From: CAYQPF01 sp964419225
GTDB taxonomy: Bacteria > Cloacimonadota > Cloacimonadia > Cloacimonadales > CAYQPF01
Length of the DNA stretch: 14,569 nucleotides
Direction: 5' to 3'
NCBI GenBank assembly: GCA_964419225.1
Contig: CAYQPF010000131.1
Span: forward strand, 1-14,569
Part shown: in pieces, positions 6,025-12,161 of the stretch
How positions within the stretch are numbered: position 1 is the first letter of the stretch
Layout of the letters: each line of letters opens with the position of its first letter
Position numbers and translations under genes: made by a program
The notes under the pieces: generated by a model
Databases searched by the model: none
Seen by the model: the letters and a program-made list of their open reading frames with translations, nothing else
Told to the model about the DNA's origin: nothing

Positions 6025-7157
6025 GAAGGAACATACTGTTGGTTGCACTTCTTCTGAGTCAGATATCAGGATTTGCATTATCAAATAACTCAAGAATTTC
6101 CGTGTTGACTTCCGATCCCGGTATTGAATACTACACAATCTTTGGTCACTCAGCTATAAGAGTAACTGATGATTCATTAGGTATAGACAGAGTTTATAAT
6201 TTTGGAACATTTGACTTTAGCGAACCTTACTTCTATATGAAGTTTATAAAAGGCAATCTAAAATATTTTTTGTCTATTTCTGATTTTAAGACCTTTATGA
6301 GTTATTCATATCTTGAGAAACGAAAGATACATGAACAAGTTCTTGACCTTAATCTTATAGAACGGTCTAAAATATTCAACAATCTGGAGAGTTGCTATAA
6401 TTCTCCTGACCGCTATTATATATATGATTTTTATTATGATAATTGTGCCACAAGGGTAAGAGATTTCATTTTTAAATCTACAGAACAGCAAATTTCGTTT
6501 GACTCCAATCAATATAAAAATAAGACATTCAGACAATTATTGAAACCTTATATCGCTGGTAATTATTGGATTGATTTTGGAATTAATCTGGTTTTAGGCA
6601 GAGAGAGCGACAAAATAGCAAGACCAGATGATTATATGTTTTTGCCATTTTACATAATGAGTATTTTACAAACTACATCTATAGTCAAAGAGCAAAAGAT
6701 TATCCTTGATGCGTCAGAATCAATAGGCAATAGTTACAATTATTCTTACCTCTCTCCATGGATAATTGTTGTTATTTTATTACTACTCTCTGTCTGGTCA
6801 AAGAGCAGGAAAATTGTATTTTACACTGTGACATCTGTTGTAGGATTTTCGGGATTAGTTCTGTTGGCAATAGGCTTTTACACCGATAATGAAGCATTCT
6901 CAAATAACCTGAATGTTTTGTGGACCATCCCATCAATATTGGTTATTTTGTTTTCAGGTAAACGAACAAATAGATTAATAAAAGTGTGTTACATACTTTT
7001 ACTGTTGCTACTACTTTTGTTTAGAAATTATCTTCCTCAGGAGCTATCATCTACTATTATTCCTTGGATAATGTGTTTGATATTAATACTACTTTTAGAT
7101 TTTAATGATTGGCGTTCTACGTTACACAAAAATTATCATACATTTGTTTCCTATTAA
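6021..7157 (+). CDS. lnb: Lnb-like membrane protein (DUF4105 periplasmic domain), candidate lipoprotein N-acyltransferase
   Basis: 378 residues. A signal-peptide-like hydrophobic start (about 5-20) leads to a periplasmic DUF4105/Lnb N-terminal domain (about 25-215). Hallmarks are YTIFGHSAIRV with His43, YNFGTFDF, and YDNCATRVRD with Cys142, the presumed His-Cys active pair. After it come about five hydrophobic helices (about 245-370), some very rich in Leu. This layout, a DUF4105 domain plus C-terminal helices, matches Lnb, reported as the lipoprotein N-acyltransferase of Bacteroides, which replaces Lnt by adding a third acyl chain to lipoproteins. The assignment here rests on recalled family features. 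Its start overlaps the GNAT stop by four bases, so it belongs to that operon, although no direct link between the functions is known. The final part contains the promoter of the next toxin-antitoxin pair. Confidence 0.85.
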   Translation: MRRNILLVALLLSQISGFALSNNSRISVLTSDPGIEYYTIFGHSAIRVTDDSLGIDRVYNFGTFDFSEPYFYMKFIKGNLKYFLSISDFKTFMSYSYLEKRKIHEQVLDLNLIERSKIFNNLESCYNSPDRYYIYDFYYDNCATRVRDFIFKSTEQQISFDSNQYKNKTFRQLLKPYIAGNYWIDFGINLVLGRESDKIARPDDYMFLPFYIMSILQTTSIVKEQKIILDASESIGNSYNYSYLSPWIIVVILLLLSVWSKSRKIVFYTVTSVVGFSGLVLLAIGFYTDNEAFSNNLNVLWTIPSILVILFSGKRTNRLIKVCYILLLLLLLLFRNYLPQELSSTIIPWIMCLILILLLDFNDWRSTLHKNYHTFVSY

Positions 7158-7174
7158 AGAAACTTTTATCTTTG
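7143..7174 (+). promoter_or_regulatory. Promoter of higBA
   Basis: TTTG at 7143-7146, a 20-base spacer, and TATCTTTG at 7167-7174 match the Bacteroidetes promoter exactly. The -33 element lies within the last codons of the Lnb-like gene. The leader to the toxin ATG is about 10-15 bases. An inverted repeat TTATC (7166-7170) and GATAA (7184-7188), and a direct repeat AAACTT (7160-7165 and 7178-7183), straddle the -7 box and may be the antitoxin operator. Confidence 0.62.
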
Positions 7175-7189
7175 TATAAACTTGATAAT

Positions 7190-7528
7190 ATGATTGAGAA
7201 ATTTAATGTTTTGTTTTTAGAAGAAGCTGCTCATTTCATAGATAACCTTGAAGAAAAGGTGAGAGATAAAGTAATCTATAACATCCAAAAGGCAAAGTTT
7301 TCTAATGACAACGAGTTATTCAAGAAATTGAAAGGCGAAATTTGGGAGTTTCGTTCTTTGTATGACAAAACCCAATATAGACTCTTTGCATTTTGGGATA
7401 AATCAGAAAAAACCAAAACAGTTGTAATATCTACTCACGGATTAATTAAAAAAACGCAGAAAACTCCACTAAGTGAAATTGAGAAAGCAGAAAAGATTAG
7501 AAAACAATATTTTGAATTAAAAAAATGA
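7190..7528 (+). CDS. higB: Toxin of HigB/RelE type (phage-derived Gp49-like)
   Basis: 112 residues from the ATG at 7190. The sequence matches the Gp49-like/HigB branch of the RelE fold, ribosome-dependent mRNA interferases: LKGEIWEFRSLYDKTQYRLFAFWD (about 42-66), then VVISTHGLIKKTQKTP (about 75-90) and a helix with EIEKAEKIRKQYFE at the end. Both basic stretches and the length agree with active members. An in-frame extension to 7109 would overlap the preceding gene by about 50 bases and lies upstream of the promoter, so 7190 is chosen. Toxin first, antitoxin second, four bases apart, is the usual higBA order. Nothing suggests damage, unlike the yoeB relic upstream. Confidence 0.9.
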   Translation: MIEKFNVLFLEEAAHFIDNLEEKVRDKVIYNIQKAKFSNDNELFKKLKGEIWEFRSLYDKTQYRLFAFWDKSEKTKTVVISTHGLIKKTQKTPLSEIEKAEKIRKQYFELKK

Positions 7529-7532
7529 AAAA

Positions 7533-7859
7533 ATGAAAAATAAACCATTAAAAACATATAGTTTAGACGAAATTACTGATAAACACATTGGTAAACGCGG
7601 AACACCTAAACGAGAACTATTTGAAAATGAATTAAGACTAGACTTAATTGGAGAAGCAATCAAACAAGCACGTAAAGACCGTAATTTGACTCAAGAAGAG
7701 CTTGGACTGCTGGTTGGAGTTAAAAAAGCACAGATTTCAAAGTTAGAGAACAGCTTGACAGATGCCAGATTTGAGACTATAATTAAGGTATTCAAAGCTT
7801 TAAACGCCAAAGTCAACTTTAACGTAGTATTACTCAATCAAAATGTCAAACTCGCTTGA
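7533..7859 (+). CDS. higA: Antitoxin of HigA type, XRE-family helix-turn-helix
   Basis: 108 residues. The N-terminal 35 residues are basic and probably contact the toxin. The HTH_3 domain spans about 37-95: IGEAIKQARKDRNLTQEELG, then VKKAQISKLENSLTDARFET with the recognition helix, and a final helix IIKVFKALNA. This antitoxin would neutralise HigB and repress the shared promoter at 7143-7174. Codon use and AT-richness resemble those of the toxin. The last 17 bases overlap the start of the next reading frame, which may therefore depend on this transcript in part. Confidence 0.92.
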   Translation: MKNKPLKTYSLDEITDKHIGKRGTPKRELFENELRLDLIGEAIKQARKDRNLTQEELGLLVGVKKAQISKLENSLTDARFETIIKVFKALNAKVNFNVVLLNQNVKLA

Positions 7860-8541
7860 AAACAACTTGAATAAAATAATTCAAATATTACTCTTCAATA
7901 TGTTGGTGCTACTTGCCAACATTAATCCTGCTTATTGCCAGACAGATACTTCTAACAGAAAAACCTCATTCAGTCTTGATTATGGATTCAAAGTTACCGT
8001 TAAAGATGATGAGGATTTTGGTAGTTTTAAAACATTCATCTATTTTGAGTTGAGCAGGAACGGTAAGCTAATCTTTACCGACAAATCAAATATTGAATAT
8101 GAATTTGGCAATAAATTGTATCCGATTGTCATGCAAACAGGAAAGGATAATTACGAACTGTTGTTTGAAATCAACGACAGGCCAAACAAGAACTATTTGA
8201 TAAGGATTTTTGTAAAAGAGAATCGAGTCATCTGTACAGATAAGCTTCCAACATTCGTTTCTAAACCTGTAGATATTAATGGAGATGGAATTAAGGAGTA
8301 CGCCGGATTCCGGGATTATGGTCAGATGTGGGGTGAAAACAATAGTCTTACAGCATATAATCCTATCCTCTATTATTCGGTTACTAATAGTGGATTGAAG
8401 CTAGACAGCTTGTTGACTAAGGAGAGAAATGAGCTTATCTATGGTAAGTTTCACGGTTATGACTTTAACGAAAAGGTTGAAGTGCCAGTCAGTGTTATTA
8501 AGAGGTTTGATGAGGAAATTAAACTTTTGTCCGGTAATTAA
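7843..8541 (+). CDS. Exported protein of unknown function with an Asp-rich DINGDG motif
   Basis: 232 residues. The N-terminus has a hydrophobic stretch (about 12-28) and a likely signal-peptidase site after NPAYC or AYCQ near residue 33, so it is exported. The ATG at 7843 lies 17 bases inside higA; a later in-frame ATG at 7900 would leave a very short signal peptide, so 7843 is favoured. In the middle, VDINGDGIKEYAGF (about 145-158) resembles a calcium-binding EF-hand or FG-GAP loop (DxNxDG). The rest shows beta-strand-like alternation, such as NGKLIFTDKSNIEYEF, but no family I recognise. It may be a beta-propeller-like fragment. It is separated by 38 bases from the next gene. Function unknown. 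Confidence 0.75.
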   Translation: MSNSLENNLNKIIQILLFNMLVLLANINPAYCQTDTSNRKTSFSLDYGFKVTVKDDEDFGSFKTFIYFELSRNGKLIFTDKSNIEYEFGNKLYPIVMQTGKDNYELLFEINDRPNKNYLIRIFVKENRVICTDKLPTFVSKPVDINGDGIKEYAGFRDYGQMWGENNSLTAYNPILYYSVTNSGLKLDSLLTKERNELIYGKFHGYDFNEKVEVPVSVIKRFDEEIKLLSGN

Positions 8542-8561
8542 CAAATGTTTAGGTAATTTTG
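8526..8561 (+). promoter_or_regulatory. Possible promoter of the tandem-repeat exported protein
   Basis: TAATTTTG at 8554-8561 fits the -7 box TAnnTTTG. A TTTG at 8526-8529 is 24 bases upstream, longer than usual for the -33 element. The -7 element is 18 bases before the ATG at 8580. Confidence 0.3.
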
Positions 8562-8579
8562 TCAATCTAATAAAACATC

Positions 8580-10169
8580 ATGAAATCAATTAATCCTAAA
8601 TTCTTATTAATCTTTGCAATAGTGGTTTTGTACCCATTTTTTGCATCGGCACAAATTACAGAAAGAGATATTAATGAATCGGCGTTGCTAAACGCTCAGT
8701 TCACCCGCGAAATGGTATGGGATGCTCAGCGGTTCCCAACTTTTCCTTCTGCAGGAAGGGAGTGGGAATTGTCAGAACTTAAGCCTGCATACGATTTTGG
8801 TACCAGGTCATACATCGACTGGGGTCGTAACAGTGACCGTTACCTTATGTTCGAACTAGAGAGGTATAATTCTAACCTCGGGATATCATTGATTGATGAT
8901 ATTGACAAAAGTGCCCGGGCAAGATACAATGTTACCCTAAATCTGTATGAAAGAGACTGGCGCTTTGTAAAGAGGATTTCCAGATGGGGCAAACTGATGG
9001 GATTTGGTTCCGGAGGATTCATGTACGAACAGGAGGGAATGATAGGTACCTTTTTCGCTGTTGGAAGATTAAGAGAGGGATCATCTGTAAAATACCGTCC
9101 GGAAATTGCTCAATTGGAATATTTGTCTGAAATTGTAAGAGACAGGGGTTATGAAGATGATAATTCTGATGAAATCTCTTTTCTCACAGCTACATATTCA
9201 AGGGGTCAGGTATGGGACGTACAACGCTGGCCCGTATATCCTGCTCTGGAGAGGGATTGGACCTTATCGCGTCTGAAAGCTCCTTACGACAGGAGTATAA
9301 ATTCATTAATCAACTGGGGCCGTTACAATGATCGTTACCTTATGTTTGAACTGGAATATGATAATTCGGGTCGTGGGGTGTCGCTGATAGATGATATTGA
9401 AAATTCGGGAAGAAGGTATTTTGTAGCACTTAAGCTATTTGAAAGTGATGGCCGCTATGTTAAAACTGTTTCAAGATGGGGAAGGCTGATGGGATTCGGG
9501 TCGGGTGGATTTTTGTATGAGCAGGAGGGCACATATGGAACATTCTTCACCGGTGAAAGGACAAGAGAGGGTGGAACTATTGCATACCGTCCTGAAGTCA
9601 TCCAGATTAAATATGTGTCTGAAATTGTAAATGATGTTGCTTTCCTAAGATATGCTCCAAATGCCGATTATCGTCCTAACATCGGTTTTCACATAAATGC
9701 AGGTTATCATCCAAGGGGTGTGAATCGTCCAAGGGAAGGTTATCATCAGAGAGAAGGATATAATCAAAGAGAAGGTTACCGTCAGAGAGATGAATATCGT
9801 CCGAATGACAGACAGAAAGATAATGTCAGACCAAACAGTAATGATCGCTGGAATAATAATGATTCTCAAAACAATAAAAATCGCCAGAATGATGTTGAAC
9901 ACCAAAAAGAGAATGTACGCGACTCAAAAGATGGATATGTCAGACGAACTGATAACGACAGGAAAACAGATGTCAGAAAACCTGATGTCACTACAAAACC
10001 TAAGGAGGGACAAAAACCTGTAATTGAACAAAGATCAAAAAACGCTCCCAACACAAGATCAGAGACCGAAATTAAAACGGATCCAAAACCAAAAGGCGAA
10101 ACTAAACCCAGAACCGAACAAAAATCAAAAACAGATACTGGATCTATTTACCGCAGACAAACCAGATAA
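8580..10169 (+). CDS. Exported protein with two about 165-residue repeats and a long basic tail
   Basis: 529 residues. A clear signal peptide ends at FFASAQ (about residue 25). Two copies of one domain follow, about 40-186 and 205-353, at an offset of 165 (VWD at 46-48 and 211-213). Shared motifs are VWDxQRxPxxP, (E/D)WxLSxLKxxYD, INWGR or IDWGR, DRYLMFELE, SLIDDI, SRWG(K/R)LMGFGSGGFxYEQEG, GTFF, and YRPEx..xxYxSEIV. From about residue 360 a low-complexity tail begins with three GYxQRE units and continues rich in Arg, Asn, Lys, Gln and Pro (for example PKPKGETKPR) to the end. The strongly basic tail could bind nucleic acid or cell-surface polymers, but that is only a guess. I do not recognise the domain. 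Duplication within the gene is plain. It stands before the hydrolase gene with a 32-base spacer. Confidence 0.85.
   Translation: MKSINPKFLLIFAIVVLYPFFASAQITERDINESALLNAQFTREMVWDAQRFPTFPSAGREWELSELKPAYDFGTRSYIDWGRNSDRYLMFELERYNSNLGISLIDDIDKSARARYNVTLNLYERDWRFVKRISRWGKLMGFGSGGFMYEQEGMIGTFFAVGRLREGSSVKYRPEIAQLEYLSEIVRDRGYEDDNSDEISFLTATYSRGQVWDVQRWPVYPALERDWTLSRLKAPYDRSINSLINWGRYNDRYLMFELEYDNSGRGVSLIDDIENSGRRYFVALKLFESDGRYVKTVSRWGRLMGFGSGGFLYEQEGTYGTFFTGERTREGGTIAYRPEVIQIKYVSEIVNDVAFLRYAPNADYRPNIGFHINAGYHPRGVNRPREGYHQREGYNQREGYRQRDEYRPNDRQKDNVRPNSNDRWNNNDSQNNKNRQNDVEHQKENVRDSKDGYVRRTDNDRKTDVRKPDVTTKPKEGQKPVIEQRSKNAPNTRSETEIKTDPKPKGETKPRTEQKSKTDTGSIYRRQTR
9738..9791 (+). repeat. Three 18-bp units coding for GYxQRE/D
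   Basis: Bases 9738-9755, 9756-9773 and 9774-9791 are imperfect copies of one 18-base unit, reading GYHQRE, GYNQRE and GYRQRD. They differ mainly at the third residue and at synonymous positions, which suggests that the array is not recent. A related GVNRPRE precedes it. It lies in the low-complexity tail. Confidence 0.8.
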
Positions 10170-10201
10170 TTTCTATAATTGACCTTAAAATATCAACATC
10201 G

Positions 10202-11527
10202 ATGAAAACAAAATCATACATTTCAATTCTGTCTCTTTTACTTCTGTTTTCTGTAAACAGTTACGCTCAGAAGATGAACACTGCAAGACTCGACAGCCTG
10301 TTTCAGACTCTTGAGGCCAACAATGTGTTTATGGGAAGTGTTGCAATTTCTCAAAACGGGCAGCTTCTTTACTCAAAGGCTGTCGGTTATGCCGATGTTG
10401 AATCGGCCAGAAAGTCTACACCTGACACAAAATACCGTATAGGTTCAATCACAAAGATGTTTACTTCTGCAATGATCTTTAAGGCTATCGAAGAGAAGAA
10501 GCTGACTCTTGACAAGACTATTGACCCATATTTTCCAGCTGTTGAAAATGCAAATAAAATAACAATCGGCAATTTGCTGAATCACAGAAGCGGAATACAC
10601 AGTTTTACAGATGACTCTGATTATTTGAGTTGGTGTGGCCAACCTAAAAGTGTGAAGGAGATGGTAGATATAGTTGCAAAAGGCAAAAGTGAGTTTGAAC
10701 CAGGCAGTAAAGCTAAATACAGCAATTCGAACTATATTCTGCTTTCTGTTATTCTGGAAAAAACATACAAGAAGCCCTACAGTGAAATTCTTCAATCTAA
10801 AATCGTAAAACCTCTGGGTCTGCAAAATACTTATATTGGAGGTAAAATCAATATTGACAACAAGGAGTGTTTTTCTTACAGGTTTAATGAAAAATGGATA
10901 AAAGCGATGGAGACCGACATGTCTGTTCCTTTAGGCGCCGGTGCCGTTGTGTCTAATCCTGCCGATCTTACTCGTTTTATTGAGGCTCTTTTTGCAGGCA
11001 AGATTATAACTCAGAGTAGTCTTAACCAGATGATTACAATGATAGAAAATTTTGGGATGGGAATATTCCAGTATCCTTTTTACGATATGAGGCTTTACGG
11101 ACATACAGGTGGAATAGACGGATTCTCGTCTATGTTGACAATTATGCCGGGGGATAATGTAAGCGTTGCTGTGACTTCGAATGGAACAAGTTTCAGTATC
11201 AATACAATTATGCTTGATGCCTTGAGCTGTTTCTACGGAAAGCCATTCGAAATACCATCTTTTAAAACAATCGCTTTGTCTTCTGAGGAACTGGATAAAT
11301 TTCTTGGTGTATATGCCAGTAGCCAGTTACCATTGAAGATTACGATCACCAAAAATGGCAATAAGCTTATCGCTCAGGGTACCGGACAGCAACCATTTGG
11401 TCTTGATGCATTTGATAAAAATCTGTTTAAAGGTATAAACGGGATGATCGTTATCGAGTTCAAACCCGAGGGAGGTCAGATGACACTTAAGCAGGGAGGC
11501 GCTACTTTTTTGTTCACTAGGGAATAA
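10202..11527 (+). CDS. Exported serine hydrolase of the beta-lactamase (class C-like) fold
   Basis: 441 residues. The signal peptide ends near SYAQ (residue 23). The catalytic domain (about 28-345) has the three landmarks of the penicillin-binding/class C beta-lactamase fold. These are GSITK with nucleophile Ser82 and Lys85, YSN at 173-175, and HTGG at 301-304 in place of KTG. LLNHRSGI, a common stretch in this family, is at 125-132. The C-terminal region (about 350-441) is a beta-rich domain with LDKFLGVYAS, PLKITITKNGN and MTLKQGG, similar to DUF3471-like tails. Members include D-alanyl-D-alanine carboxypeptidases, esterases and peptidases; true beta-lactamase activity cannot be assumed. 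It probably acts in the periplasm or at the outer membrane. The gene faces the peroxidase gene tail to tail, 12 bases apart, and no terminator hairpin is obvious between them. Confidence 0.92.
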   Translation: MKTKSYISILSLLLLFSVNSYAQKMNTARLDSLFQTLEANNVFMGSVAISQNGQLLYSKAVGYADVESARKSTPDTKYRIGSITKMFTSAMIFKAIEEKKLTLDKTIDPYFPAVENANKITIGNLLNHRSGIHSFTDDSDYLSWCGQPKSVKEMVDIVAKGKSEFEPGSKAKYSNSNYILLSVILEKTYKKPYSEILQSKIVKPLGLQNTYIGGKINIDNKECFSYRFNEKWIKAMETDMSVPLGAGAVVSNPADLTRFIEALFAGKIITQSSLNQMITMIENFGMGIFQYPFYDMRLYGHTGGIDGFSSMLTIMPGDNVSVAVTSNGTSFSINTIMLDALSCFYGKPFEIPSFKTIALSSEELDKFLGVYASSQLPLKITITKNGNKLIAQGTGQQPFGLDAFDKNLFKGINGMIVIEFKPEGGQMTLKQGGATFLFTRE

Positions 11528-11539
11528 CGTTGCAGTAGT

Positions 11540-12097
11540 TTACAATTTTGAAATAATCTCCTTGTCCATAGGCTTTACCTTTGATGGCCAGAAACCTATC
11601 AGGCGTCCTTGCTCATCAATCAGGTATTTCGCAAAGTTCCATGATGGAGAGTTGTCGTTCCAGCCATTTTTGCTTTTATCCGAAAGCCATTGATATACAA
11701 CGTTTTTATCTTTGCCTTTAACTGACGATTTGTCCATCATCTGAAAAGTCACACCGTAATTCAGTTCACAGAACTCTTTGATTTCAGCATTTGAACCAGG
11801 GTCCTGACCAAGGAAATCATTTGAAGGGAATCCAATTATAATAAGGTTTTTTCCATATTGCTTGTTCATCTCTTCCAGATCCTTGAACTGTGGAGTGAAA
11901 CCACACTTGGATGCTGTATTTACGATGAGAACCTTCTTTCCTTTCAACTGGTCGAATTTGAATGTATCACCAGTGATTGTCTTAAAAGATAGAGAGTAGA
12001 AATCTGCCGGGGGTGTTACCGGAATATCTTGCGCACTAATACCCTTACCAAATATGAAGGAGAAAAGAGCTGTAAAAAGTATGCTTGTTTTATTCAT
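11540..12097 (-). CDS. Exported glutathione peroxidase family protein (Cys type)
   Basis: 185 residues. A signal peptide (about 1-22, ending SAQ) puts it in the periplasm. The family core is clear: LKGKKVLIVNTASKCGFTPQ with peroxidatic Cys65, GFPSNDFLGQDPGS (89-102), EFCELNYGVTF with Cys110, and WNFAKYLID with Trp153 and Asn154. Such proteins reduce hydroperoxides, usually with thioredoxin rather than glutathione in bacteria. Two details differ from the classic pattern: Ser92 replaces the Cys in GFPCN, and Asp94 stands where many members have the active-site Gln of NQF. Asp here may be common in Bacteroidota paralogues, so reduced activity should not be presumed. The gene is convergent with the hydrolase, and lies 64 bases downstream of the large LruC gene on the same strand. 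Confidence 0.93.
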   Translation of the reverse strand: MNKTSILFTALFSFIFGKGISAQDIPVTPPADFYSLSFKTITGDTFKFDQLKGKKVLIVNTASKCGFTPQFKDLEEMNKQYGKNLIIIGFPSNDFLGQDPGSNAEIKEFCELNYGVTFQMMDKSSVKGKDKNVVYQWLSDKSKNGWNDNSPSWNFAKYLIDEQGRLIGFWPSKVKPMDKEIISKL

Positions 12098-12161
12098 TGC
12101 TAATGTTAATATTATTAATACCTACATAACAATGCTAAAGGCAAAATGTTCTTTATGACGT

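Noticed and set aside
7109..7189. Longer start for the HigB toxin
   Set aside because: The added residues overlap the preceding gene and lie upstream of or within the promoter; the family starts near the ATG at 7190.
9738..9791. Possible CRISPR-like or regulatory DNA repeat
   Set aside because: The 18-base units have no spacers, are in frame, and code for a protein repeat inside a gene.
11528..11539. Terminator between the convergent hydrolase and peroxidase genes
   Set aside because: The spacer is only 12 bases and I see no hairpin followed by a T run on either strand.
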